NCBI GenBank assembly: GCA_963169105.1
Contig: OY720636.1
Span: 122,654,188-122,718,187 of the forward strand
Direction of reading: 5' to 3'
Length of the DNA: 64,000 nucleotides
Origin: Ceriagrion tenellum
Lineage: Eukaryota; Arthropoda; Insecta; Odonata; Coenagrionidae
In this document: piece after piece, positions 13,401-23,661 of the stretch
Numbering within the stretch: the stretch's first letter is position 1
Layout: each line of letters starts with the position of its first letter
The notes under the pieces: model-generated
The model's input: only the letters and a program-made list of their open reading frames with translations
Database searches by the model: none
What the model was told of the DNA's origin: nothing
Program-made: the position numbers and the translations under genes

Positions 13401-16400
13401 GAAAGATTGAGACAAATTGGATTGATGAGTAGTTTTTGCGTGGAGGAGGTTAAACTAGAACAGTTTTTATGACTAGGATGGTTGTCTGTTGTGGATAGAG
13501 GAAAGTTTTATGTTAAGAAGGGGGGAATGGGTGAGGAAAATATGGTCATTACATAAAATATGCAGGCTATTTACAATTTCAAATTGCTCTAAATAATTCA
13601 GCTTAAAACCCTTGTCAGTAACATTAAAATCTCGTGGTCAAAATCACTATAATGGTTATTTGTGCGTAAATTTTCAATAAATTTTGAATTTCCACCACCA
13701 TTAACAAAGTTGTACCTTTGTTCTATCTTTCTGTCTTTAACTTTCTGTCCTGTTTGACCAATGTATGAGGTTCCACAATCATCGCATTTGAGTTTATACA
13801 CTCCACTTTTGTCCAACCTTGCATATTTGTCCTTCAAGTTAAAAAGCATTTTTCCAATAGTGAGAGGGTTGTGTAATAACACACTGCGTGTTTCGTCAGA
13901 TATATATTTATGTAATTTATAAGAAACACTGAATGAAAGGCAAAGTATACCACTTCTTTTGACATTTAACTGGGGAGTGAACTGTTAACAATTGCTTTGC
14001 CTTCGTTTTCTGTGATTTTTTTATCAAATTAATAATAATAATAATAATATTTTATTTGTCCAAGGATCATTATACATGATATAGGACACGTCAGTTATAT
14101 GTACACATAAAAACATTTAAACTCTGTATGATACAATCATAAGTCCTCATCTATGAGGTATTCGTTGACTGAGTAGTACAGTTTTTGCAGTAGCATTTCT
14201 TTAATTCTACACTTAAAAATAACAATTTTTTAAATGTCTTTGTATTTTGTTGGGAGTTTATTATAGAGGCGAATCCCCATAGCTCTAGGACCATGGGAGG
14301 TATTACTCGTCCTTACAAATGGAATATGTAGGTTATTCCTCAGTCTTGTCGAATAACTATGTACATTTGAGTTCTTTTCAAATTCAGCAATATTAGTCTG
14401 TACATACATTAAAACATAATATATATAAATACAAGGTAAAGGCAGTAATCCCAATGCCTTGAAGATAGGTCGACATGGAGCAATCATAGAAGCACTTACA
14501 ATTAGTCTGACAGCTTTCTTCTGCAGTTTAAATATCACAGTGGCACGGGAGGAAGAACCCCAAAACAAAATACCGTATACCATGCGAGAGTAAAACTCTC
14601 CAAAATACAGAGAAAGCAGAACATCGATAGAAACAGTATGTCTTATAAATCTAATCATATAACATTTTGAACTAAGCTTACTAGCTAATTCACAAATATG
14701 AGGTTCCCAGGTCATATAAGAGTCGAGATGAAGTCCAAGAAATTTAGCCTGGGTGTCCTGGAGAACATTGCTCTGGTTAATATTCACATGTATATCTTTC
14801 TGTTGTTTGCCTCTGTTCATGATGTACATAATTTGTGATTTATTAACATTAAGGTGCAAGAAGTTGTAATTACACCAATCGCTTAGTGTTTGGGCAGCTA
14901 TGTTGCATTGCTGTAGGAAACTGCAATAGTTATCAGAGGAGATTTACACTTAGATACACACGCCAATTTACAATTAGATACACACGCCTTGTTATATCCG
15001 TTCATGGTGGCAATTAATTTTATCAACGAAAGTTCTCTATTGTAATTAGCACAAGACATGAGTACATTTATAAGTCTGTGAAATATTGCTCTAAAAGAAG
15101 CTAGCTTGTGGCTATGGTGATGTTGCGAATCATTCCGCATGATGACATCTGTGAAAGTCAGTTTACTAATAAATCGAAAGGTCATGGTTGCTGTTGTTAA
15201 AACCAATCAGTAAGACGAATGAGTTAATACTTTTGTCACCAAGTTTCATTGTAAAATTTATGTTTTTATGCAAAGAATAGAGTAAAACTAAGAGGGTAAT
15301 GTATCGATGTGCTGGCCACATATGAAGAATATCATCCATGTATCGAAACCAGTAAAACACATTTTTAGTAAGTGGGTGAAATGATTCAAATAGTTATGAT
15401 TCTAACTTGTTCAAAAAATTCACCAGTTCTGGCCAAAAATGTGCTGCTCTAATGAGTTCCCAGATTGCCGCATTCTGGCACAAAAAGAATTTGCATTAAT
15501 TTCTTCCTCCACTATAAAAATCGAAGAAGAAACAATTAATGTAAAAAATGAGGAGAGTGAATAATTACTGTAATACATGTAATGTGAGTTCTGCACTCCT
15601 CTATGTACCTATGTATTATTTACTCTAGTAAATTGCAACATTTCTTCTTTCCCTCCCTAATTATCTTGAAGATGTATCCTAACATTTGCAACTTCTTGAC
15701 GTAGACATTCTTATATATTTTGTAATTTTTTACCATCAATTACCTTGCTACATCCCTTTTGTTATGTTGTATCATGGATACTTGTTTGCTCGTTTTCCAT
15801 TATTTGTCTTTTGTAATTAGTGCATATTTTCTGTTGTTGGTCAAAGTTCTAAAAAGCTGGAGAAGGAACACTTTGCTTTGGGGCAGTTAGATTCCACTCA
15901 ATTCTGCATTCTACCATCCCCTTCTCCCGTCCTAAGTAGTCACTTAACCATGAGCATACATTAGCCTCCCTGTAAAATAGCATGGAGGAGGATTAGGACA
16001 TAGGTCTTTAAATTCTAATCACCTGTTTGAGATACTCATTTATTGCCTATTATGTTTAGTTGAACAAACACATTTTGCAACCCTAGCCTTTTTTTCTTAC
16101 TTGACTCAACCAAGTAGAAGACCCACAGGCAAGAACATAAGTGAAATTGTATTTTGAGTTCTTTTCCTTATCACAATGTGTACTTGCTATATTTGCATGT
16201 GTGTCTGGAAAGTGCCTACATTTCTCAAATAAATATTGACTGTTCTATTTTGCTTCTTTCATGCAAAGGAATTGGATCCACCTTTCTGCGTTCAGCATGC
16301 TGGTGTTGCAAGTGACAGACTACCCACTGCTAGCACCTGCATGAATCTTTTGAAGCTCCCAGAATTCCCAGATGAAGAAACTCTCCAAAGTAGGCTTTTA

Positions 16401-16439
16401 TATGCCATTCAAGCTGGTGCAGGCTTTGAGCTAAGCTAG
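1154..16439 (+). CDS. UBE3C: HECT-type E3 ubiquitin-protein ligase, UBE3C orthologue (3' part, 10 exons)
   Basis: This gene encodes the C-terminal ~748 residues of a HECT ubiquitin ligase. The family accepts ubiquitin from an E2 on a cysteine and extends K48/K29-linked chains, often on proteasome-bound substrates in the cytosol. Exons: 1154-1476, 2068-2261, 3025-3258, 5128-5371, 7064-7297, 9475-9722, 10987-11199, 11332-11460, 12461-12718, 16269-16439. All junctions are GT-AG and phases agree. The HECT domain covers about residues 410-748. Visible UBE3C-like blocks are VPFVVAFQERV, YEDAYEKLSPENEPDL, EAGVDGGGVFREF, RHYYFAGRILGKALYENL, DVDVHHLASMDP, FVTSCSRPPLLGFK and TASTCMNLLKLPEF. The catalytic Cys is residue 716 of this fragment. 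The protein ends GFELS, as in other UBE3C proteins. Human UBE3C has 1083 residues, so roughly the first third (with the IQ region) lies before the window. The linker around residues 109-172 is Ser/Gln-rich and not conserved. UBE3B is the nearest alternative but fits less well. Identification rests on recalled family sequence. Confidence 0.96.
1827..1938. repeat. 15-bp inverted repeat plus 34-bp hairpin repeat, copy 2
   Basis: CAATCGAATCTTATT at 1827-1841 is repeated inverted at 1878-1892. It is followed by the second exact copy of the 34-bp hairpin (1905-1938), flanked by GAGTT and AACTC. This looks like a small foldback element in the intron, of unknown family. Confidence 0.55.
2068..2261 (+). 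CDS. UBE3C: UBE3C exon: Ser/Gln-rich linker
   Basis: The exon begins after TTCTTAG and completes a Gly codon split across the intron. The first ~50 residues are Gln/Ser/Met-rich with no recognisable fold. The final residues (MPFSLPELASLSLSLK) return to the conserved UBE3C helix. The donor is GTAAAT. Confidence 0.85.
2262..3024 (+). other. UBE3C intron without recognisable content
   Basis: This is AT-rich intron sequence ending in CTTTTCTAG. No repeat, exon or RNA structure was recognised. Confidence 0.6.
3339..4465 (-). mobile_element. CR1/Jockey-like LINE fragment (family A), reverse transcriptase remnant
   Basis: Read on the minus strand, the DNA encodes decayed reverse-transcriptase sequence. 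It runs from a SDFLSD-like region near 4400, through TSGVPQGSVI and an LFADD-type active site with frameshifts (about 4200-4330), to an open stretch of 112 codons (3845-4183) with WGLELNINK and KYLGITLTSDISWG. The same architecture is present in the better copy at 38.0-39.8 kb. The 3' end is the GATGTAGATGTA-type repeat at about 3345, again as in the other copy. It is 5' truncated near 4465 and is a dead copy inside a UBE3C intron. Confidence 0.85.
6134..6876 (-). mobile_element. Penelope-like element 3' fragment with GIY-YIG endonuclease
   Basis: An open frame on the minus strand (6250-6876, up to 208 codons) encodes ISYKLIDAFPKNKFNVSFYTPKTR and then a GIY-YIG-type module: GVYKLKC, YIGQSGR, and an RAREH segment. 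This is the endonuclease domain found C-terminal to the reverse transcriptase in Penelope-like elements. The end of the frame is Pro/Leu-rich. Just beyond it (6230-6185) lies a hammerhead-like fold. The reverse transcriptase itself is missing, so this is a 5'-truncated copy. A 35-bp segment of the coding part recurs inverted at 6134-6168. Confidence 0.85.
6185..6232 (-). ncRNA. Hammerhead-like fold at a Penelope end, altered core
   Basis: On the minus strand TTGAAAA is followed by T, a stem GATTGC paired with GCAGTC over a 3-nt AAG loop, then GAAA. Next comes a minimal stem III (ACC with GGT around TG) and a GTC cleavage-type triplet followed by GG. The geometry is that of a type I hammerhead, but C3 and G8 of the CTGANGA core are changed. 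Cleavage is therefore not expected. Confidence 0.5.
7298..9474 (+). other. UBE3C intron, no recognisable content
   Basis: This 2.2-kb intron lies between two HECT exons. It is AT-rich, and scattered short open frames have no resemblance to known proteins. No terminal inverted repeats or retroelement motifs were found. Confidence 0.55.
10306..10595. mobile_element. Non-autonomous hAT-like MITE (290 bp)
   Basis: The ends are inverted: the left begins CAGGGGTGATCCCAGG, and the right, read on the other strand, begins CAGGGGCGATCTCAGG. An exact 8-bp target duplication GAAGTAGA flanks it at 10298-10305 and 10596-10603. An 8-bp duplication with a CAGGGGCG-type terminus is typical of hAT elements. 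The interior has no open frame and contains G- and C-homopolymer runs near the right end. Confidence 0.85.
11543..11650 (+). mobile_element. Possible pogo/Tigger-type transposon end
   Basis: The sequence TACAGTTGACCCTTACTTAT continues with TCCGGGTGTCAATGATCC. This resembles the TA-flanked termini of pogo-like DNA transposons, which read CAGT(c/t)GACCCT followed by TTATCCGG. I could not find the matching opposite end, so it is at best a solo end inside a UBE3C intron. Confidence 0.35.
14030..14937 (-). mobile_element. LINE fragment with (ATT)n tail, nested in the Penelope copy
   Basis: A minus-strand frame of 209 codons (14230-14859) encodes the C-terminal part of a non-LTR reverse transcriptase: LNVNKSQIMYIMN, KFLGLHLDSYMTWEPHI, YGILFWGSSS, FKLQKKAVRLI and GIRLYNKLP. 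The frame continues upstream without a stop to about 14925. The 3' end has an AATAAA-containing segment followed by repeats of ATT (plus strand 14032-14050), a common LINE tail. It interrupts the Penelope coding region between its RT and endonuclease parts, so it inserted later. Confidence 0.85.
14942..14989. repeat. 24-bp tandem duplication in Penelope sequence
   Basis: ATTTACACTTAGATACACAC with its last four bases is followed directly by a second copy with two differences. The unit is 24 bp, so the duplication adds 8 residues (ACVSNCKL/ACVSKCK) without breaking the frame. It sits at the border of the nested LINE. Confidence 0.7.
16269..16439 (+). CDS. UBE3C: UBE3C terminal exon with the catalytic cysteine
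   Basis: The acceptor GCAAAG is followed by 56 codons and TAG at 16437-16439. The TASTCMN motif places the thioester-forming Cys codon (TGC) at 16338-16340. The 3,550-bp intron before it is the most transposon-laden of this gene. Possible poly(A) signals AATAAA follow at 17343 and 17421, which would give a 3' UTR of about 0.9-1 kb. Confidence 0.95.
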   Translation, partial: ELDPPFCVQHAGVASDRLPTASTCMNLLKLPEFPDEETLQSRLLYAIQAGAGFELS

Positions 16440-18240
16440 TCTTCTGCTCTCTGTGGCTTGGACCCATTGAAAATAATCTGTCCAGGATGGAAGTTTAATG
16501 ATGGAGGAGAAGTGGTGAGTGAGTGTACATACAAAGCAGTTATTCCTCTGTGATTCAAATGCCCTGAGAGTGTTGATTGCAGTGAAATCCAGTTTTGAGG
16601 TTTGCTTCCATGCTGCTATTTTTGATCTCTTGAAAGGCATTAACCTTTATTAGTTTTTAGAAAGCAAATGGTACTGGCTTTGATTTTATGCTCATAATAA
16701 TATGTGATGTAGGTGTACGATGTGGAATGAATCATTCCTCATGGAATTCCTTGCATTGAACTTGATAGGTGAAGAAAAGGACTTGTTGAATGGTTACATA
16801 TTTTATTGAACAACCCCTGCTGGTTAATTTTTCATAGTTACTGAATAATTATCATGTACATTTTTATAAATTTTAAGTTTCAGACAGTAAAAGCATTGAG
16901 AATGTATTGTTATAATTATTTTGAATCTTTGATTCTAATGCAATTATTTGTATATTTTAACCAGTGTATGCAACTACAATTTATATTTCGTATATGAAGC
17001 CACTAAAACATCAGTCAAGCCCAATTGATGATATACTTAGGGTGTTATGAGTTTGACCATGCCATAAAATTAATCAAATTTGATAGATTGTGTGGGGTGT
17101 GTTGTGAATTATACTAGTCAGTCAGGGTCTTTGAACCCGACACTGTTTTATAATCATTGTTTTCACACACCATCTACCAATGAACTGATTAGTGGCTCTC
17201 TGTTTTATTATGACAGTAATGGATCTATTGGTGCTTGGAAAAGTTGTATCAAGCAAGTAATCTGAAATATCCCAGGGAAGGTAAAATTTAAACTTGGTAG
17301 TGAATTGTATAATGAAGTGACTGTATAAGTCACATCCATTGAAATAAAAGTCTAAAATGCTGATTTTGGTGTCAATTAAGAATCTGGTGTTTGCCCATGG
17401 TTTCAGCTCCTAATCTGAGCAATAAAATGTTCCTTGATTATTTGCTAGTTTAATGAGATTATTACTTCTTCTGGCTCTTATTAATTATGTGATGAAAGGT
17501 TGAGCTCAATGGAGGAACAAAGGATTTGTGTGACACCTCTCAGACTGAGAAGCCTTTGGTTTATGGTATTTGGGAGCAGTAACATAATTTATCACTGATG
17601 AGCAATTATTCTGTGGAGACTTAAAACAATTTAGTTTGCTTTGATGTACAACTCTGTGAAACAAGATGATGCTATGAGTCCCATATTTCTTTTTTTGGTA
17701 TAAAATTCCATGATGCCAACATTTTAATCAAGTCAGCTATTTCTGGAAACATCTCTTGGTTTATGAATAAAACATCTGTATAAATGCAATATGGAAAAGT
17801 ATTGTTTTTCTGAAGTTATTTGGACCAAGGTCATTTCATGGAAGTTGATGTTTTGTAATTCTGGTATTTTGTTTTGTAAGTATGCCATCAAGTAACAAGC
17901 ATTGCATAGTGATGAGAAAACAATGAATTATGGTACCAACTAAGTTGTTTATAATATAATATCATTTTATAAATAATGCAAAATGTAGGCGAATAAAAAA
18001 TTTGTTGCATACCACATATTATTTGATGAGCCATTTACAATTCAATCCAAGCCCTTTAATATATAATGAGACAAAATATAATGAAAGGAAGGTAGTGTAT
18101 TATGATTTTATGGGTCTCAGAGCCATGTCATTTCGTCATAATATGCCAACTTTACTTTGTTAAATTGTACTGATTTTTATAAGTATGTTTTTGTGATGTT
18201 TGTCTAGTTTTGCCGTGATGGGGGCATTTTTTGCACTATA
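16440..18240 (+). other. UBE3C: UBE3C 3' UTR and start of the intergenic interval
   Basis: The AT-rich sequence after the UBE3C stop contains AATAAA at 17343-17348 and 17421-17426, candidates for polyadenylation. No further exon of the ligase is expected, since GFELS is the family's normal C-terminus. Nothing else was recognised. Confidence 0.5.
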
Positions 18241-18262
18241 TTTCACTTGCATTACTCTCTTT

Positions 18263-18304
18263 GCTCCTGAAGATGCTCACTGCAAAAGGAGAGAAACGTA
18301 GAGC
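18263..18304 (+). ncRNA. Hammerhead-like fold with intact CTGANGA core
   Basis: Stem I GCTC (18263-18266) pairs with GAGC (18301-18304), and the flanks TTT and AAA could extend it past a bulge. The core is CTGAAGA (18267-18273) and GAAA (18293-18296). Between them an imperfect stem II contains CTC and GAG. GAAA is followed by CGTA, so the cleavage-type triplet is GTA and stem III would be the self-complementary ACGT. This arrangement suits a dimeric hammerhead. No Penelope coding sequence remains nearby. Confidence 0.5.
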
Positions 18305-19405
18305 CAAAATAGCTCTATATGGAAAACCTTGAAAGATTCATCCGCACCTATCAACAGCTGGAAAAATGCTACATATTTTGTTAATCTTCATGTATAAAAT
18401 TATTACTTTATTGTTTAAAATGGATGCTAGCTTATTCCATTGGAACAATAATGGATTTTTTCCATTGTATTCTCAGAATTTTATCTGTTCCAGCTTTTTA
18501 ACTGTTGCTGGCAATGTTATCAGGAACAATCTAAACTTGTAATTGTATTCATTTCTGCTAAAACTCATGACTCCATATTGTCAGACAGACATGCCAAACA
18601 GTCAGTTCCTTTTCGACTTTGATATGTAATGATTTAATGATCTAAGGGGAACATTCTTATTTATTCTTATTATTCTTACATTCCCATGCTTATTAGCCTT
18701 TAAAAAGGGAGTTTGCAGCCTTGTGTGATGTTAACCCGGATGATGAGCGAACTAAAAATCAGAATTTTCATACCCTGGTAAAATGTTTGGGAATGTTAAA
18801 ATGTAATTGAAAATAGTAAGGATGTGTGAACTCCAGATTTCCTACTTGAATCAAGTTCAAGTCGAACATTAAAATGAAAATTGATCTTTGAGTCAAGTTT
18901 GAACATATGCTATCTCTATTTTATGTTTTCAAGGTAAAATAAAATCCCTCAATACCTTGTTAAGTTCTAGGTTAATTTCCTAATTTTCATCAATTCAATA
19001 ACTTGAACCATATGCTCAGTTCTGATAAAACAAACTTTCCCTATTATAAACAAAACACTTAATTTGAGAAAGAAACGATCAAAATCTACAAATTTGTCAT
19101 CTTTTTAAGAAGTAAACTGACTTTCACATTTCTAAGTCCAATTAACTCTCCCAATGTGCACTAATATCCAGGACCAAACCTTTGAGAAATGATAAGAAAA
19201 GCAAATAAATCAATGAAACATGAATCAGTAGAAGAAATAAAATTTCTTTAATTTCTAAATATCAGTAGGGTTGAAATAATATTATATGTAATGCTGGGAA
19301 ACAAGCTACTCTGCATATTCAGACTGGAGATTCCCTCTTCTTACATTATCATCAGTTCTTGTAGCTGAATACAGCCTTTCATCAGATACTTCCATAATAT
19401 ATTAT

Positions 19406-19449
19406 GGTATTAACAAATAATGTCGCTGGTATTAACAAATAATGTCGTA
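19406..19449. repeat. 22-bp tandem duplication
   Basis: GGTATTAACAAATAATGTCG plus two bases occurs twice back to back, with the copies differing only in the last two bases. It directly precedes the pogo-like segment. Confidence 0.8.
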
Positions 19450-19730
19450 CAGTGAACAGTAGATCACTACTATCGAAAAATCACTACTGTAGAAACTTGA
19501 TAATACGAAGTTTTGATTTAACGAAGCAAAACTGTCGGTCCCAACGAAAAGCCTATGCTAAATACATGGCACCATTCGAAAATAAGAAATTTTCAAAATT
19601 ACGAATCTCGGACTCAGTCCCCACAGAGAAACTGATTCGTTTTTACGAACCTTTGGGAGAAAACGCGTCAGAAAAGCTCTCTATTTGCCAACGTAGACAC
19701 CTAGCAAATCAGCGTTGGCGAATATAATAT
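19450..19730 (+). mobile_element. Possible pogo-like DNA transposon remnant
   Basis: The text GAAACTTGATAATACGAAGT followed by TTTGATTTAACGAAG resembles the termini of pogo/Tigger elements, where AATACGAA and TTTAACGAA blocks are characteristic. A 91-codon open frame runs across it but has no domain I can name. The other end was not found. Confidence 0.4.
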
Positions 19731-19999
19731 CAATTGCATAAAATGTGTGAATTTTAGTTCACTCATCTCTCACAAGTGCCTGAGTCACACAGTTATTTAT
19801 CAACTTTAAGTCGTGGATAATTTAGATCTCGAGTGGCAGGGAATATGGTGGCTTGAGGCAATTTTTCTCTTATTTTATTTTTGCTTAAACCGTTAGCTGC
19901 ATTTCCATAATGTAAACAATTCTTTTTCGGTTATGGCTTATGGGTGGCGCCACGTACCAACTCACTAGCATGCGCTATTAGGGGCAATTTTAATTTATT

Positions 20000-22200
20000 G
20001 AGTGTTTGCAGAAAAATAACTCAATTAAATTATAAAAAATAGGACTGGGATACCTGTTGCAGTCACTATCCCTTTAATCTATGGCTTCACTATGAATTAA
20101 CCCGTATTTTCTCCTGCCCTTGTCCATATTTCACGGGACAATAGAAAAAAGAAGTTTCCAAGAATTTGCTAGGGTATAGCCATCCCTGCGATTGATATTA
20201 TTTTGCTTTTAAAGTGGATTATTTCAAATTTTGGAACAGATGACCCAATCGGGGGAGTGGCTCAACAATATAACATTAAAATGTATAAGACCTGTGATAA
20301 ACCGCTAAGACACTTCAACCTGAAGAAGCTGTCATCCTTGAAATATAGTTTATTGCATGAGTAAACCAGAAAACTGAAATCTTTAAAATAAAATCACCAT
20401 GGAAGCCTTGTCTTTAACATAATTCCTAGATGTTGTTGGGGTAACTCAATGAAATTTTGCTGGAACCAACTTTCATCCATGAATTACTACAGTGAATTTG
20501 TCGAGTAGCCAGGCTTTGATACATTACATTTGATCTATCATAACTGCTATCCCTGATTTCCACAAGATTGAACAATAGAATCAGATTTCATTGTGATGGC
20601 GTGATTAACTCTGAGTCCTATGCATTTTAATATGTGGTAATGACACAACATGGACATGAATTGGATCCTGATGTGCTCTATATCAAAATCACTATGTTCC
20701 TATCCTACACTACAAAATCCTATGTTTAGAAGGATCAAAGTACGGAAATACTACTCTGCGAGAAACTTATTGTTGTTATCAGGATTTTACCACAGAGAGG
20801 AGTCAGATTTCAGCCTCAGCTGCAGCAGTTTTTTTCCGTGACCCCTACCTCTTCCTAAGTTCCCCTTGAGTTATTTTTACTAGGTTACACTTTAAACAGT
20901 GAATCTTATTTCGTTTTCATGTTATATGTTCCACCGCACAGTCCAGTATAGAAGACATAAGTCGCAGATGGGAAAGAAAATAACTAAATAATGGAATGGA
21001 GAACGCTGGATCTGGAATATCTCCGCGATGCCCATTTAGGATGAAGTTTCTCTTTCACACTATTGTGAATATAAAGTTCTGAAAATCATGGAGTGATTCA
21101 GATATCACTTTTTTAGTACGATGAAGTTGGTGGCAGGAGTCTGTGAATTTTGGGGTTGTAGGAGTTTGGAGGAGTCGTTGGCTTGACGTGTCGTTAATGT
21201 GACATGTCATGGCGCACATCTCGTGCATGCTTTGGGCAAGTCCTTCAGCTAAGTCTGGAGGTTAAACGGTCTGCAGAGGAAAACTACCTTAAGACAGGAA
21301 CTTGTAGCAAAAAAAAGGGGGGTATGCCCAAAAAATGCCACATGACCCAACATTGTGCATTTCAGTCCGAGTTTTACTGGCATGTAATTCTGTACCGTTA
21401 GCTACAGATACTGCCATCCAGCACCAAAGGGGTGGTGAACAAAAACTTGAAGTGTACTCTTTTTAAAAAGCTTAAAAAAACCTAGAATGTCTGCTTTTAT
21501 TTGGGATAGCTACGCTATCCATCAATTCATCGCTCTTGGTGAAGATGGGGGCAGTGACATACCTGGTAATACCACCGTGAAGTCTGTCCCATTTTTAAAA
21601 TATGCATACACAGAAAATCAGTTAGCTATTGATAGTATGGTGGTAGATACAAAATGTTATTGACTTAATTTATAGAATATTTTACATATTTTTGGCAATC
21701 AATGAAAACAATGAAAATTTTACTCTATCAAGTGTACCTCACTGGATGCCATTACATGACTGGCTCTGTGAGGCACTCAAGTCAAATTTAAAGTACTATT
21801 TTATCCTATTATGAATATAAAACAATGTCAATTGGATGGATTAAATTAAAAACTTGTACGAGTAGTTCAAAGTTCCCGTTTGTTCTTTTTTGCGTAGGTA
21901 AAATTATAATCATTTTTATACTTTACAAGGGTGATTCAAATCCCATTTAATACATTACATTGAAAATAAATTTATGTTTGCTCTAAGGTGCTGATAAATT
22001 CACAAAAAACTAGCAGAGGTGCTTTCTATTCCTTTCAGGCTTCATGCTCTACCCAATTGCCTTATGAAAATGAATCAGGAGCACAATTGACGTGCGCTAG
22101 ACAAGAATATCACAGCCATGATGTTTTTTTTTGGTTTTCAATGAAAAAATCAAATATGGCTTAATTTAAGTTTTTTATACACCACGGTAAACAGTTGATG
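20000..22200 (+). other. Intergenic DNA, nothing recognised
   Basis: This lies between the UBE3C and serpin 3' ends. Open frames here are short and show no recognisable domain. No repeats other than A/T runs were noted. Confidence 0.5.
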
Positions 22201-22207
22201 TTCTTAA

Positions 22208-22440
22208 CCCTTTGAGTGCGGTATGACGTGATATCACGTCATGGTTGTCTTTACACTGGGGCTGATGACGTGAAATCACTGCATAGGTACCGTGAGAGTT
22301 CCAGCTTCCACTAGGGGGCCTAGTTAAAGTTCCCTAGTGAAAGCTGTAACACTCGCGGTACCCTTGACGTGATATCACGTCATCAGTACCAGCGTAAAGA
22401 CAACCATGACGTGATATCACGTCATACCGCACTCAAAGGG
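22208..22440. mobile_element. Palindromic piggyBac-like MITE (233 bp)
   Basis: TTAA occurs on both sides (22204-22207 and 22441-22444). The ends are perfect inverted repeats over 47 bp (22208-22254 and 22394-22440), starting CCCTTTGAGTGCGG. The homology continues imperfectly towards the centre, so the whole unit folds into one hairpin. TTAA duplication with a CCC(T)TT terminus is the mark of piggyBac-type elements. There is no coding capacity. The 18-bp palindrome TGACGTGATATCACGTCA occurs three times intact (22224, 22365, 22407) and once degenerate (22265). Confidence 0.9.
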
Positions 22441-22948
22441 TTAAATTCATACTTCTATTGGCAGGTTACTGAAAATTTCCCTCTCAGACATCAATTCATT
22501 CATTGCAGTTTGTGCATGCTAAATTGTTCCGAGCTCTGTTTATTCCCTTATTCCAATTTCATTGTCCTATTTTAGTAAATTTTTTAAAGTAAGTATGTAA
22601 AGTAAGTTTTGATAGTATCAAGTTACTCGGTGAAAATCCATTATGATTAAAGTAAAAATAACCTTAACGTTTCCACAATTCTCAGATGACCGGTTTCATT
22701 GCATAGGCCACTTGAATATGCCACCTATGAAATGAAACTGATCATTTGAGAAAACAAGTGAAAAGGTACAAGTTATATTTATTCTGATTAAAAAATTTAT
22801 TTGATTTAAAATAATTGTTTTTATTTCATTTCAACATGACTTCTTAATAAAATTTCCTCAAATGTCTGCCCAATTTTCAGTATTTCCATCCAAACTCCTA
22901 AATGCCCAATTATATTGATCTATTGTATTTGTTAATTAATCATGAAAC

Positions 22949-23026
22949 TTTAGTACCTATTACATTGATGAAAATTTAGTACCTATTACATTGATGAAAA
23001 TTTAGTACCTATTACATTGATGAAAC
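22949..23026. repeat. Three tandem copies of a 26-bp unit
   Basis: The unit TTTAGTACCTATTACATTGA plus TGAAAA is repeated at 22949, 22975 and 23001; only the last base of the third copy differs. It is a recent small minisatellite downstream of the serpin gene. Confidence 0.9.
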
Positions 23027-23527
23027 TTGAGTTTCTGTAAATCAGGATATGCCTGAATGACAATTTTTTATATATTTACACTTCCTAGGTGTGTTCACCC
23101 ATCCATTAATTTTTTATGCATGTGCCGAAAGTTTACTTTGAAAAGTAAATTTATTTGGACTGTGAGTAAACCCTTATGTAGGTTAGGATGGTTCAGCATG
23201 AGGATACTTGACAATGGTAATTAATTAATAGTCTTCACTTTCACGAACGATTCTTAATAACGCTGAACATTGAATCTTTACCCTATTAGAGCTATCCTTT
23301 AGCCTTAGAACAGTTAAAATTTATGCTTAAGAACAAATTCTTGGGTGAAGAAAAAATTCTTTTATCTAAATTACTAAATATTTTTAATGTAAAGGCACAG
23401 AGATGAAATAAAAAAACATTTTATCAAATGAAATATCAATAATAGGAGTTCAAGTGTTAATCAGTCTAGACATTAGCACAGCGAATACATCTGCTGAAAT
23501 TGTCCTAATAGTTAGAACAGTGCTGAC

Positions 23528-23661
23528 TTAAGGATCTGTTACTCGTCCAACAAACATAGTATAAGCAGGATTATTCTTAATCAGGAAGAGCAAGAATGGC
23601 TGGTTGGCATAAAATGTGAGATCATCTGAATTAACCAGACTTAAGGTGTTCACTAAAACAG
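23528..23661 (-). CDS. Serpin last exon: reactive-centre bond and serpin signature
   Basis: The exon starts inside the Ala at P7. TTA at 23642-23644 is the P1 Leu and AGT at 23639-23641 the P1' Ser, counting 17 positions from the hinge Glu. The spacing from P1' to the conserved NQPF is the same as in human antichymotrypsin. The stop is TAA at 23528-23530. Placing the scissile bond at an exon of its own allows alternative-loop splicing in some insect serpins, but no alternative last exon was seen here. Confidence 0.92.

Larger units (their letters stand above)
13190..15400 (-). mobile_element. Penelope-like element (second family), split by a LINE insertion
   Basis: On the minus strand the order is: reverse-transcriptase core with WFRYMDDILHMWP and an INFTMKLGDKSIN segment (15166-15400), the RT C-terminal part with FTDVIMRNDSQHHHSHK (about 14942-15206), a LINE insertion (14030-14937), and then a GIY-YIG domain with GVYKLKC, DCGTSYIGQTGQ (13598-13882). 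A purine-rich (plus-strand) tract at 13290-13370 and an altered hammerhead-like fold at 13215-13260 form the 3' end. YMDD and the GIY-YIG domain identify a Penelope-like retroelement. Frameshifts and the insertion make it a dead copy. The same tail sequence recurs as an inverted pair at 50.3-50.75 kb. Confidence 0.85.

Noticed and set aside
22949..23026. Three 26-bp repeats considered as a CRISPR-like array
   Set aside because: The copies are directly adjacent without spacers and the DNA is eukaryotic.
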